DNA of 64,000 nt from Prevotella sp. GTDB lineage: Bacteria > Bacteroidota > Bacteroidia > Bacteroidales > Bacteroidaceae. Both the position numbers and the translations under genes were made by a program. Below the pieces are notes generated by a model. That model was not told the DNA's origin. It did not search any database and saw nothing but the letters and a program-made list of their open reading frames with translations. The stretch spans positions 29,698 through 93,697 of the forward strand of contig JAFZRU010000018.1 of the NCBI GenBank assembly GCA_017619755.1, written 5' to 3'. How positions within the stretch are numbered: position 1 is the stretch's first letter; each line of letters opens with the position of its first letter. Shown in pieces: positions 40,302 to 49,595 of this stretch.

Positions 40302-43300
40302 TCAGTAATCTTTTCCCTTGTCCTCTTGCACAGTGTTTTCATTTTTATTCATGAATTTGGCGGCATATTCCGAGGGTGGCATGCCGTATTGCTTCTTGAA
40401 AATGGTGGAAAAATGCGACTGGTTGGTGAATCCCACGGCGTAGGCCACCTGCGAGAGGTTGGTCTTGTTCTCCCGTATGAGGCGGGCGGCCTCCTCCAAA
40501 CGTATGTTGCGGATGAAGTCGCTGGGTGAGATGCCGGTGATTTCCTTCATCTTGCGGTGGAGCTGTGCCCGACTGACGCCGGTGTCGGCGGCGAGACGCT
40601 CCACGTTGAATTCGGAATTGGGGAGGTTTTCGTTGACGGATTTCATGATGCGCTCCATGAACTGTGCGTCAGCTCCCTTGACATCCACCTCTTCCCTCAG
40701 GTCCTTCTGCTCCAGTGCGCCGGAGAACTTCCCGCGCAGCCGCCTGAAGTTGGCGATGAGCTGGTCGATGAGCACGTGCAACTCTTCCATGTTGAAGGGC
40801 TTCGCCAAGAAGGCGTCGGCTCCCTCCCGCAACCCCTCCAACCGGTCGCTCACCTCGGCCTTGGAAGTGAGCAGCACCACGGGGATGTGGCTCACCTGGG
40901 TGTTGCCCTTGATGTGCTTGAGGAGTGCGATGCCGTCCATCTGCGGCATGATGACATCGGAGACTACGATGTCATAACTCCCTTTGAGCAGCGCTTCGAG
41001 GGCTTCTTTGCCATCTTGGAACGTGTCGATGCGGTACCATTGGCTGAGTTCGCTTTTGATGTAGGCAGTCACCTCGTGGTCGTCGTCCACCACCATCACC
41101 TTGATGTTGGTGTTGGCCTTGCCGGTGCTGGCATTCTTCGAGGCGTTCTCTTGCTCTTGGTTCCTTTCTATCTCCTCCGGCTTGAGGTGGCTGGTGCCAA
41201 GAGGTATTTGCACTTCGAGGCAAGCCCCGGTGCCTCCGTCGGTGCGGTTATAGGCTTTGATGGAGCCACCGTGGAGGTTGACGATGGCCTTGCTGAGGTT
41301 GAGGCCGATGCCAGAGCCTTCGGCGTGCCCCGGCCCCTGGTAGAAGCGGTCGAAGAGTTTCTTGGTGTCCACGTCCTTGAAGCCCGCTCCGCTGTCGATG
41401 ACTTTCATCACGGCGTGTGAGCCTGTCTTTGAGAGTACGATTTTGATTTCTCCGTTCTCTCGGACATATTTGAAGGCGTTGGCCAGCAGGTTGGACACCA
41501 CCTTGTCGAAATTGGAGCGGTCCACCCATGCCATCAACTTGGGCTCGTCGTGCTCGAAGGTGTATTTGATTCCCCGCTGTTCCGCATTGAACTGGAAGAG
41601 GGCCTTGATGCTTGCAATGAAGGCCACCAGGTCGGTCTCTTGGCAATGCAGGTGCATTTGGTTCTTGTCGATTTTGCGCTCGTCGAGGATTTGGTTGACA
41701 AGGAGCAGGAGCCTTTGGGCGTTGCGGTCGATGGTGTTGATGTAGTTCTGGCTCTCCGTGTCATTGGCCGTCACCCTGAGTTTTTTCAGCGGTCCGAGGA
41801 TGAGTGTCAGTGGAGAGCGTATGTCGTGAGTGGCGTTGATGAGGAAGCGCATCTTCTCCTCCTCCGCCTCTTGTTTGCGCTTCTGTTCGATTTGCCTGTA
41901 GATTTCGCGTCCGATGATGAGCAGGATGGCGAGGTATAGCAAGTAGGCCCACCATGTGGAGTACCAAGGATGGTCCACGATGATGGTGAAGGTGGATGCC
42001 TTCTCCGAAGTGACACCGTTGATTTCCGCTTTCACCTCGATGACATACTTTCCCGGGTCTTGCTTGTTGAAGGTGATGGCGTTGCTTCCCTCGTTGGTTG
42101 AGCTCCATTCCCCTCCGTTGACGCGGTAGATGTAGCGTATGTGGTCGGTGTCCTTGTATTTGAACAGCGAGTATTCCATGGTGAAGGTGTTGTCCTTGTA
42201 GGGAATGTGCATCACGTTTCCTTGTGGGAACACCCTGCTCCCCTCCACGATGAGGTTGCTGAGGTACACGGTGCCCGGTGGCGGCGTCTTGGTGGTGACG
42301 TGGTCGGGGTTGAAAGTGGTGAGGCCGTCTTCCGTTCCGAAGGCGATGAAGTCGTCTCCGTTGTAGTAGGCCGCCCCTTGCATGTATTCGTTGGTGCCCA
42401 GTCCGTCGCCGTTGATGTAGCTGTTGAATTTTTTCTTTTCAGGGTCGTATTGCCAGATGCCCATGGTGGTGCTGACCCACACCCTCGATTTCTTGTCGCA
42501 GACGATGGCGCAGATGAGTTTGTCGTTGAGGGGTGTGGAGTGTGGGAAGGGTGCGAGGCTTTTTTTCTCCATGTCCAAGAGGTACAACCCCTCCTCGGTG
42601 CCTACGACGATGTTGCCGTGGTTGTCTTCGCACAAGGCGTTCACCTGGTGCTTGCGCAGCCAATCCTGCTGCCCCAAGGGTATGAAGTCGAGTGTCTCGG
42701 GGTTCATGCAGTTGAGGCCGTCGGCGGTGCCAATCCACAGGTATCCCCTGCTGTCGTACAACAGCGAGCGCACCCATGCGTTGACGAGGCTTCCACGGTG
42801 GTAGGTGTGCCCCATCTCGATGACCTTCGTCTCTCCCGTCACCTTGTTATATATGTAGAGTCCCCTGGCGTAGGCGGAGATGAAGAGCTTTCCTTTCCCG
42901 TCGTCGGTGAGGCAGTAGATGTTTCCTCCTTGTATCTCAAGTTTTTTCACGGCGGCGGCGCTGTTGAAGTCGTAGGTGTAGAGGGCGTTGACGGTGGTCA
43001 GCCACGTGCCTCCCTGCTTGTCGCGGTAGATGCAGTATGTTCCTTCCGGAGCATCGGGGTGGCTGTTGATGCCTCCCCACTTGTTGAAGCGGTAGAGGCC
43101 GTCATTGGGCACGGCGCAGAGCGTCCTCCCCTCGTCGTCGGTGATGATGGACGACACGCCGGAGCCGATGGCGTGGTTTTGGCCGGAGATGCTCCAGTAG
43201 CTGAACGACGGCTCTCTCTGGTTGATGAGGTAGAGCCCTTTCTTATAGCAGCTGATCCAAAGGTTGTGCGAGCGGTCTTCCGTGATGTCGTTGATGGTGG

Positions 43301-44225
43301 AGGTGACGAGGCTGAAGCCGTCGGCGTGCTCGTTTCCCAACTGCATGAGCACCTTGTCCCTGTTCCAGTTGCGCAGGATGCCGTTTCCCAGCGTTCCCAC
43401 GTGCAGGTTGCCCTCATGGTCCACCATGGCGCAGTTGATGGTGGCTTGCCCGTTATATACTTTCAGGGTGAATTGCGCGTCGCTGATGGTCTCTGTGTTA
43501 TAGTCGTAGAAGAGAAATCCCTCCCTGCATGCGATGAGCATCCTTTGCTTGTCGTAGGGGATGAAATTCACGGGAGGCCCGAAGGGGGATGTGTAGTTCT
43601 TGGTCTGCAACTTCCCTCCCCTCGTGCGGTATCTTGAGAAGACGTTGGTGTGGTCGAGCCTCCACAGGTCTCCGTGTTCGTCTTCGAGCATTTCGCGGTA
43701 ATAGGTGTCAGAGTTCCCCTTGGAATACAGTGGGTGTGGTGAGAAGGTGTTGCCCTGCTTGTCGAGTTTGAACACGCCATATCCCATCGTCCCGGCGAGG
43801 ATGTCGCCGCTGCCCGTCTCGATGATGGAATAGACGCGGGGGCGGATGTTGCGGGGGTCCTTGATGGTGTAGTTGATGAAATGCCCTGTGGTGTAGTCGT
43901 ATCGTGTGATGCCGCTGGCGGTGCCCACCCATAGCCGGTGCTTGCTGTCCACCATCAGGCGGCATGCGATGTCGTCGGCCAGCGAGGTGGTGTCGTTGCG
44001 GTCGTGGTGGAAATGGGTGAAGCGGTAGCCGTCGAACATGCACAACCCGTAGTCGGTCGCCGTCCAGATGTAGCCGAAATGGTCTTGTATGGAGCAGTTG
44101 ACAAGGCTGCTGGGCAGTTTCCCCGACTTGTAGAGCAGTCCGGTGTCTGCGGCGAGGGCGGTGCAAGTGACCCCGGCACACAGGAGCAGGGTGCAGAGGA
44201 TTTTCTTGAAAGTATTGTTTTCCAT
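40302..44225 (-). CDS. Hybrid two-component system sensor/response regulator (HTCS)
   Basis: A 1307-residue inner-membrane regulator from the ATG at 44225, after a TTG at 44228. In order: signal/TM, a periplasmic two-propeller region with Reg_prop repeats (YIWTATDYGLCMFDG, RLWVGTASGITRYD, YLWIGTADGLNCMNP), and a Y_Y_Y domain (~690-770). Then a TM helix near 780 and HisKA with ATHDIRSPLTLILGPL. HATPase follows (NLLANAFKYVRENG, GSGIGLNLSKAIV), then a receiver (VMVVDDDHE, Asp in DIVVSDVIMP, Lys in FLAKPF) and an AraC HTH (VERLAADTGVSRAQL...VAYAVGFTNQSHFS). HTCSs sense a glycan breakdown product directly and activate utilisation genes. The target locus is not obvious from position. Confidence 0.95.
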   Translation of the reverse strand: MENNTFKKILCTLLLCAGVTCTALAADTGLLYKSGKLPSSLVNCSIQDHFGYIWTATDYGLCMFDGYRFTHFHHDRNDTTSLADDIACRLMVDSKHRLWVGTASGITRYDYTTGHFINYTIKDPRNIRPRVYSIIETGSGDILAGTMGYGVFKLDKQGNTFSPHPLYSKGNSDTYYREMLEDEHGDLWRLDHTNVFSRYRTRGGKLQTKNYTSPFGPPVNFIPYDKQRMLIACREGFLFYDYNTETISDAQFTLKVYNGQATINCAMVDHEGNLHVGTLGNGILRNWNRDKVLMQLGNEHADGFSLVTSTINDITEDRSHNLWISCYKKGLYLINQREPSFSYWSISGQNHAIGSGVSSIITDDEGRTLCAVPNDGLYRFNKWGGINSHPDAPEGTYCIYRDKQGGTWLTTVNALYTYDFNSAAAVKKLEIQGGNIYCLTDDGKGKLFISAYARGLYIYNKVTGETKVIEMGHTYHRGSLVNAWVRSLLYDSRGYLWIGTADGLNCMNPETLDFIPLGQQDWLRKHQVNALCEDNHGNIVVGTEEGLYLLDMEKKSLAPFPHSTPLNDKLICAIVCDKKSRVWVSTTMGIWQYDPEKKKFNSYINGDGLGTNEYMQGAAYYNGDDFIAFGTEDGLTTFNPDHVTTKTPPPGTVYLSNLIVEGSRVFPQGNVMHIPYKDNTFTMEYSLFKYKDTDHIRYIYRVNGGEWSSTNEGSNAITFNKQDPGKYVIEVKAEINGVTSEKASTFTIIVDHPWYSTWWAYLLYLAILLIIGREIYRQIEQKRKQEAEEEKMRFLINATHDIRSPLTLILGPLKKLRVTANDTESQNYINTIDRNAQRLLLLVNQILDERKIDKNQMHLHCQETDLVAFIASIKALFQFNAEQRGIKYTFEHDEPKLMAWVDRSNFDKVVSNLLANAFKYVRENGEIKIVLSKTGSHAVMKVIDSGAGFKDVDTKKLFDRFYQGPGHAEGSGIGLNLSKAIVNLHGGSIKAYNRTDGGTGACLEVQIPLGTSHLKPEEIERNQEQENASKNASTGKANTNIKVMVVDDDHEVTAYIKSELSQWYRIDTFQDGKEALEALLKGSYDIVVSDVIMPQMDGIALLKHIKGNTQVSHIPVVLLTSKAEVSDRLEGLREGADAFLAKPFNMEELHVLIDQLIANFRRLRGKFSGALEQKDLREEVDVKGADAQFMERIMKSVNENLPNSEFNVERLAADTGVSRAQLHRKMKEITGISPSDFIRNIRLEEAARLIRENKTNLSQVAYAVGFTNQSHFSTIFKKQYGMPPSEYAAKFMNKNENTVQEDKGKDY

Positions 44226-44279
44226 CAATTCAGTGTTGGAATGAATAGTCGTCCACTTGTTATTTCATATATGCTATTG

Positions 44280-44310
44280 CAAAGATATGCACAATTCTTG
44301 GCTTGCACAA
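44280..44310 (-). promoter_or_regulatory. Promoter of the hybrid regulator
   Basis: TTG (44310-44308), 20-bp spacer, TATCTTTG (44287-44280) on the minus strand. The leader is about 50 nt. Confidence 0.6.
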
Positions 44311-44398
44311 CTGTTGCAAGCCTTTTTGATATAAAAGACAAAGAGTTAGTTACATTTGTGGAGGCAAGGAAGGGTGGGGGAGGGCTGCCTTGCCGTGT

Positions 44399-45400
44399 TC
44401 ATTCGTGGAGCAGTTCGTCGATTTTCTCGGTGAGTTGTTTGGCGTTGAGTCCCCTGGCCACCACTTTGCGGTTGCGGTAGAGGATGTTGTCTGGCACGTC
44501 CGTGAGGCCGGTCTGCTGCATGGCGGGGCTGTCGAAGAGCTTGCCGTCGAAGATGCATGGCCATGAGAGGGTGTCGCGCTCCACGATACGCTCGCAGGCC
44601 TTCTTGTCGGCATCGATGCAGATGCTCACCAAGCGAAGGCGCCCGTTAGAGGTGCGAAGCTTGCGCTTCAGCTGGCGTTGTATGTCCTGGCTGACATAGT
44701 TCCAACTGCTCCAGGTGCTCAACACGGCGAGGTCGCCACCAAGGTCGGCATCGCTCACCTCGCCGCCCTTGAGGCCCGGGCCGGAGAAACGGGGGGCTGG
44801 TGCGCCGGCCACGCCGTTGCGCAACTGCTGAAGCTGCTTGCGCACGATGATGAGCGCCCCGTTTTTGGGTTGCTCCTTGAGCATCTTGGCTGCCAGTTTC
44901 TCCGCCTTCTCATAGTCGGGTTTGTCGGTTTGGATGAAGAATGTGCGCAGCAGATAAAGGCTCACGGGGGAGGAAAGGTTGTCGTTGATGAATTGCTCTG
45001 CTTTCTTCACCACGTCCGGAGGTGCCACGTGGGCTGTCTGGAGACGGAATTTGGTCATCAGTTCGTTGGCCTTCGTCCCGCTCACCTCCATCTCCTTCAT
45101 GTTCGTCGCATCGGTTTTGATATCTACGGACTTTCCCGGCTGGGCGAAGATGGGTTGTTGGGAGAAATTGGGGAATACAAGCATGAGGGTGACGGCGCGG
45201 TCGCAGGGACGCTCGTAGGTGAAACGCCCGCCCACCACGTGGATGGTGTCGATGCCATCGACACCTCCCTCAGGGCTATAGACGTAGAACTCGCCCTGGT
45301 TCATGTTGAGAAAGCGACCGGAAATCTTGAAATGACCACTGTCCACGCCGCAGGCCGCGAGCAGCGTCAGCGTGACAAGGGAGAGGAGAAGATGTCTCAT
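44399..45400 (-). CDS. DUF4369/thioredoxin-fold lipoprotein without redox cysteines
   Basis: The ATG at 45400 gives a 333-residue lipoprotein (MRHLLLSLVTLTLLAACG, lipidated Cys 17). The longer frame upstream runs through tRNA-Leu and is not real. Residues ~25-130 match DUF4369 (FKISGRFLNMNQGEFYVYSP, GGRFTYERP). The C-terminal ~150 residues are a TlpA-like thioredoxin fold (LAVLSTWSSWNYVSQDIQ, VSICIDADKKACERIV, TDVPDNILYRNRKVVARGL). The W-C-x-x-C active site is replaced by WSSWN, so it cannot work as a thiol oxidoreductase. It starts 16 bp after the tRNA and may share its transcript. Confidence 0.8.
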   Translation of the reverse strand: MRHLLLSLVTLTLLAACGVDSGHFKISGRFLNMNQGEFYVYSPEGGVDGIDTIHVVGGRFTYERPCDRAVTLMLVFPNFSQQPIFAQPGKSVDIKTDATNMKEMEVSGTKANELMTKFRLQTAHVAPPDVVKKAEQFINDNLSSPVSLYLLRTFFIQTDKPDYEKAEKLAAKMLKEQPKNGALIIVRKQLQQLRNGVAGAPAPRFSGPGLKGGEVSDADLGGDLAVLSTWSSWNYVSQDIQRQLKRKLRTSNGRLRLVSICIDADKKACERIVERDTLSWPCIFDGKLFDSPAMQQTGLTDVPDNILYRNRKVVARGLNAKQLTEKIDELLHE

Positions 45401-45416
45401 GCTGGGAAAAACAAAG

Positions 45417-45502
45417 TGCCGCGAGCGGGACTCGAACCCGCACGGCCATTCCTGGCCAAGGGATTTTAAGTCCCTCGTGTCTACCAATTCCACCATTGCG
45501 GC
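45417..45502 (-). tRNA. tRNA-Leu (TAA)
   Basis: An 86-nt class II tRNA. The acceptor stem is GCCGCAA with TCGCGGC and discriminator A, the anticodon stem AGGGA-CTTAAAA-TCCCT gives anticodon TAA, there is a long variable arm (TGGCC...GGCC), and the T arm is GCGGG-TTCGAGT-CCCGC. CCA is not encoded. Position 6:67 is an A-C mismatch. Confidence 0.93.
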
Positions 45503-45552
45503 ATATGGGAGGCTTCGTGACGTGGCACGACAAGCCTCTCCATATCAGGCTG

Positions 45553-45560
45553 CAAAGTTA
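45553..45560 (-). promoter_or_regulatory. -7 box for tRNA-Leu and the lipoprotein
   Basis: TAACTTTG on the minus strand, 50 bp upstream of the tRNA. The -33 element is not clear at the usual spacing. Confidence 0.45.
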
Positions 45561-45652
45561 AGATGTTTTGGCCGAACAACCACCACAAAAGTGTTAAATT
45601 TTGTAATTTCCCCCCACTCTATTGAAAAATACAAAGTTTTTTTTGTTTTTGC

Positions 45653-45682
45653 ATTGCATTTACGATTTATTTCGTATATTTG
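45653..45682 (+). promoter_or_regulatory. Promoter of the 1195-aa surface protein
   Basis: ATTG (45653-45656), 18-bp spacer, TATATTTG (45675-45682). Transcription from about 45689 leaves a ~100-nt leader before the ATG at 45789. Confidence 0.6.
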
Positions 45683-45788
45683 CAAAATCTTAGCACATCA
45701 TCATCCCGAAAGGGAAAAATGATGCTCGCTTTTACCCATCTGTCAATCTAATTACATAATATTTACTAACATTTAATCTTCAACCTTT

Positions 45789-48700
45789 ATGAAAATTACA
45801 AAATTACTCGTATTAGGCGCAGTGCTTCTATTGGGAAGCAATGCAGCACAAGCCGTTGACGAGAACGTTTGGACGGAGCCCGTGCCAACAGAGTTCGCGT
45901 CATTGGTTGTGGGTGAGACCTATTACTTCTACAATGTGGGAAGTGGATTGTTCTTCACCCAGGGAAATGCCTACGGCACACAGGCAAGCGTGGGCAAAAT
46001 CGGCCTCCAAGTGAGAGTGGAGCAGCAGAGCGATGGAAGCTACACCCTCACCGACTATGTGAAAACCCAGAGCGCATGGAAGATGTGGTGGTTCGTGGCA
46101 GACCTCAACATCATGTACGTGGATTACAACGGCCAGGCCGACTACCTTTGGGAAATCACCGACATGGGCAACAAGGTCTATAGGCTGTCGCCCTCTGCCA
46201 ACAACCCCAACTGGAACGACAACAGGAAGTTTGTGGGACTCGACCGCACCTCCGACCCCGAGAACACCGCACTCACCTCCGACTGCACGGAGGATGGAGG
46301 GGCGTTCATCGACTGGAAACTGGTGCCGGTGGAGGCTGGAGAGGCATACGAGGCACAGATGAACATCTACGAGGCCGCCATGCAACTCAAAGACATCCTC
46401 AACCAGGCAGAGGAAATCGGCGCCAGCGTGGCCGACCAGGTGGCTGTCTATAACAACACCGGCAGCAGCCTTGACGAAATCAATGCCGCCATCCAGGCCG
46501 CCAAGGATGCCATCGAAGCCCGCGAGCTTGAGTTGGCTCAGCAAAACTATCCGAATTCAACGGTTGCCAAGCCCACTGATGTGACGAAACTGTTTATCAG
46601 GAACCCCACCTTCGCAGGAAACGACCTCACGGGATGGGATGGCTCTGGCTGGGGTGCTTACAACGGCAAGGAGAACGCCGAGCGCTACAGTATGAACTAC
46701 GACACCTACCAGGATCTCGAGGGCTTGCTTGAAGGCGTTTACATGTTCAACGCCAACTCCTTCTACCGTGCAGGAAACTCTGGGCCGGCCTACAACAACT
46801 ACAAGGCGGACAATGAGGAGTCGAAATACGCCAAACTCTATGCCGCCACCACCGACGTCACCGCTGAGACAAGCATCGCTTCGCCATTCTCGGCAAGCCT
46901 GACAGCAAAACTGTCCACCGGCAACTGGAGTTCCGTTACCGACAACGAACTCCAAATGACCTTCTGGATTCCGAACGACATGGTGGCCGCCGACGCCTTC
47001 TTCAAGGATGGAAATTGCACAAACAACGAGGTGTATGTCGCCGTGACCGACGGTAAACTCAGGGTGGGAGCACGCAAGGACACCACCATCGAGGGGGACT
47101 GGAGCATCTTCGACGACTTCTCACTGACCTATTACGGCAAGGGAAGCGACGCCATAAAACTCCTCAAAGACATGTACTTGGACGAACTTGCGGGACTGGA
47201 CTTTGAGGACGAATTCTACTCCGATACCTATGATGACGCCTACAATGCCGCTCTTAACTCGTTGAAGAACGCCACGACTCTCGCCGGTGTCACCGCCGCC
47301 AAGAACGCCATCGATACAGCAATAGCCGACTTGGAGAAGAACATCGACCTCTGGAAACAACTCTCGGACCTCCGCACTGAAGCCTTCGAGGCCGCTGCCA
47401 ACACCGACTACATGGAGCTCTATCGCAACAAGTGCAGCAAGTGGGCCAATACCGACTACACCAACTTGGTCAATGCGCAAGCCGCCACCAACGAGGAGCT
47501 TGAGGCGGAAATCGAAAAGGTGAAGGCCTTGATCGAGGATGTCTATCACCACCCGGATGGCGAGGATGTGGACATGACCAACCTCATGGTCAACCCCAAC
47601 TTCACCCAATACGGAGAAGGATGGACCAGGGTGGCCGCCAACGGTGGTAACGTCACAGCGGGAGGTCTGGCCAGCAACCCATGCTATGAGGCTTGGAACA
47701 ACGCCAACTTCGACATCTACCAGAACGTGCAGAATGCACCGCGTGGCGTATATCGCATCTCCGTGCAGGGCTTCTACCGCTACGGCCGTGGGGGAGCTTT
47801 CGCCTCCTACCTCAATGGAGAATACTACACCACGAAGGAGACCTGCCCGGTGTTCGTCTATTTGAACACCAACATGACACCGTTCACCAACATCTTCGGC
47901 GACCCCGTGCAAATCTACGACCAAGCGTTCTACAGCGGCTCCAATGATTATGCCACAGAAACGCTTTCCGACGGCACGACGGTCTATTTCCCCAACGGTA
48001 TGTCCAGCGCCTCCATTGCCTTCGGAGCAGGCATGTACACGCAGTCTGCTTACGGACTCGTGGCCAATGATGGCGACGTGATGCGCATCGGTGTGAAAGG
48101 CTCCACCAACCAAAAGGGTGACAGCTGGGCCATCTGGGACAACTTCAAGATCACCTACTGCGGCTTCAAGGCCGACGTGGTGAAGCCCGTGCTGCAGGAA
48201 GCCATTGCTGAGGCAGAGAACTCTCTTAACGAAGCCATCGGCAGCAATGTCGTGGCCGACCTCCAGGCCGCCATCAACCAGGGCAAGGCCGTGGTGAACG
48301 GCACCAACGGACAGGCCATGTTCGAGGCGCTGATCGCCCTCTACGACTTGAAGGAAGCCGTGACCACGTCCAAGAACATCATGGCCAAGCTTGCCGCCGC
48401 CAATGAAGAACTGGCCGCTGCCGTACCCAATGCCGTGGCCACCCAGGACATCATTGATGAGGCCAACGCACTCCACAGCACCATCAGTGAGGGAATTGCC
48501 AACCACTCCTACGCCGATGACGACGTGGATGGATTGATTGAGGACATCAACACCATGATCCACCGTTTGGGCATTCCGCAGAACATGGCCAGTGCAACAG
48601 CCGCCAACCCCGTGGATTGCTCCACCATCATCATCAACCCGGCATACGACAATGGCAACGACAATGGATGGACGGGTGATGCAGCAGTCAACGGCTCGTC

Positions 48701-49376
48701 CAAGAACGCCGAGAAGTTCAACACCAACTTCGACTACTACCAAGTGCTCACCGGTCTGCCCGAGGGTACCTATCGCGTCGTCCTCCAAGGCTTCTATCGT
48801 GCCGGTGGTTATGTCCAAGACTATAACTCCTACGTCGAGAACGCCCAAGAGAACAACAACGCCATGCTCTATGCCACCAGTGGTGACAAGACCACGAGCG
48901 TGGGCTTGAAGCGTCTCGCTTCCGAGGCCATCACCACGGAAAGCCTCGCTGACGGATGGGCATATTGCAATGAAGCAGGCCAGTTGGCCGTGCCCAACAC
49001 CATGGCTGCCGCCGGTGTCGCCTTCGACACCAACAAGGGCGAGGGACCGGAGAAACTCTACGCTGGCAACACCGTGTCGGCAAAAGTTGGAGCGGACGGC
49101 AAACTTATCATCGGTCTGAAGAAGGAAGTGCAGATTGAGAACGACTGGACCATCTGGGACAACTGGCAGCTCTTCTATCTCGGCAAGAGCTTCGGCGATG
49201 TCAACAACGACGGCGACCTCAACATCTCCGACGTGATGGCTACGGTCAGCCACATCTTGGGAGACACACCTGAAAACTTCTCCAAAGATGCCGCAGACGT
49301 CAATGGTGACGGAGCCATCAACATCACCGACGTGATGAGCATGGTGGACGCCATCCTCGGTGGTGCATCCAACTGA
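45789..49376 (+). CDS. Large secreted protein: three carbohydrate-binding-like repeats and C-terminal dockerin
   Basis: A 1195-residue exported protein (signal cleaved near AAQAVDE). After an N-terminal lectin-like beta domain (YYFYNVGSGLFFTQG), three copies of a ~200-residue module occur. Each starts with an NPxF/NPxY segment (FIRNPTFAGNDLTGWDGSGW; LMVNPNFTQYGEGW; IIINPAYDNGNDNGW). Each then has a GVYxxxxxxFYR segment (GVYMFNANSFYRAG; GVYRISVQGFYRYG; GTYRVVLQGFYRAG) and ends with W-x-I-(F/W)-D-(D/N)-(F/W). Helical FIVAR-like linkers separate them. The C terminus is a full dockerin-like pair, GDVNNDGDLNISDVMATV and ADVNGDGAINITDVMSMV. It probably binds glycans at the cell surface. No catalytic domain is seen. 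Confidence 0.8.
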   Translation: MKITKLLVLGAVLLLGSNAAQAVDENVWTEPVPTEFASLVVGETYYFYNVGSGLFFTQGNAYGTQASVGKIGLQVRVEQQSDGSYTLTDYVKTQSAWKMWWFVADLNIMYVDYNGQADYLWEITDMGNKVYRLSPSANNPNWNDNRKFVGLDRTSDPENTALTSDCTEDGGAFIDWKLVPVEAGEAYEAQMNIYEAAMQLKDILNQAEEIGASVADQVAVYNNTGSSLDEINAAIQAAKDAIEARELELAQQNYPNSTVAKPTDVTKLFIRNPTFAGNDLTGWDGSGWGAYNGKENAERYSMNYDTYQDLEGLLEGVYMFNANSFYRAGNSGPAYNNYKADNEESKYAKLYAATTDVTAETSIASPFSASLTAKLSTGNWSSVTDNELQMTFWIPNDMVAADAFFKDGNCTNNEVYVAVTDGKLRVGARKDTTIEGDWSIFDDFSLTYYGKGSDAIKLLKDMYLDELAGLDFEDEFYSDTYDDAYNAALNSLKNATTLAGVTAAKNAIDTAIADLEKNIDLWKQLSDLRTEAFEAAANTDYMELYRNKCSKWANTDYTNLVNAQAATNEELEAEIEKVKALIEDVYHHPDGEDVDMTNLMVNPNFTQYGEGWTRVAANGGNVTAGGLASNPCYEAWNNANFDIYQNVQNAPRGVYRISVQGFYRYGRGGAFASYLNGEYYTTKETCPVFVYLNTNMTPFTNIFGDPVQIYDQAFYSGSNDYATETLSDGTTVYFPNGMSSASIAFGAGMYTQSAYGLVANDGDVMRIGVKGSTNQKGDSWAIWDNFKITYCGFKADVVKPVLQEAIAEAENSLNEAIGSNVVADLQAAINQGKAVVNGTNGQAMFEALIALYDLKEAVTTSKNIMAKLAAANEELAAAVPNAVATQDIIDEANALHSTISEGIANHSYADDDVDGLIEDINTMIHRLGIPQNMASATAANPVDCSTIIINPAYDNGNDNGWTGDAAVNGSSKNAEKFNTNFDYYQVLTGLPEGTYRVVLQGFYRAGGYVQDYNSYVENAQENNNAMLYATSGDKTTSVGLKRLASEAITTESLADGWAYCNEAGQLAVPNTMAAAGVAFDTNKGEGPEKLYAGNTVSAKVGADGKLIIGLKKEVQIENDWTIWDNWQLFYLGKSFGDVNNDGDLNISDVMATVSHILGDTPENFSKDAADVNGDGAINITDVMSMVDAILGGASN

Positions 49377-49415
49377 AAATGACGACGGCCATCTGAAAAT
49401 TTGGTCAAGAACATG

Positions 49416-49445
49416 GAAGATGCAGCCTTTTCAGGCTGCATCTTC
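49416..49445 (+). terminator. Intrinsic terminator of the 1195-aa protein gene
   Basis: A perfect 12-bp stem GAAGATGCAGCC / GGCTGCATCTTC with a 6-nt loop, followed by TTGT. The T run is weak. Confidence 0.75.
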
Positions 49446-49564
49446 TTGTAAGGAGGTGTTGGAGACTTGGTGACATCATGAGGGTTTTTGTCACAAAAAG
49501 CTTTCAAAATCGCATATTTTTGAAGATTTTTTTCCTAAAAGGGTGTTATTTTGAAAAAGTTGAT

Positions 49565-49572
49565 TATTTTTG
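49565..49572 (+). promoter_or_regulatory. -7 box of the acyltransferase pair
   Basis: TATTTTTG matches TAnnTTTG 24 bp before the ATG at 49596. No good -33 box is found at 19-21 bp. Confidence 0.45.
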
Positions 49573-49595
49573 CATTTCATTAAGATAGAAATGTC

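Noticed and set aside
40007-40342. 111-codon minus-strand frame across the candidate small RNA
   Set aside because: It starts inside the HTCS gene end, is Lys/Phe-rich without domain and crosses a promoter-like box and the terminator stem.
45401-45496. N-terminal extension of the DUF4369 lipoprotein
   Set aside because: It is a translation of tRNA-Leu. The lipoprotein signal begins at the ATG at 45400.
37990-49253. Very long antisense frames opposite the MuiA-like, HTCS and dockerin-protein genes (for example 37990-39777 minus, 42141-43637 plus, 47121-49253 minus)
   Set aside because: Their translations are rich in His, Arg, Val and Gly without domains and mirror well-supported genes on the other strand. 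They are codon-bias by-products.
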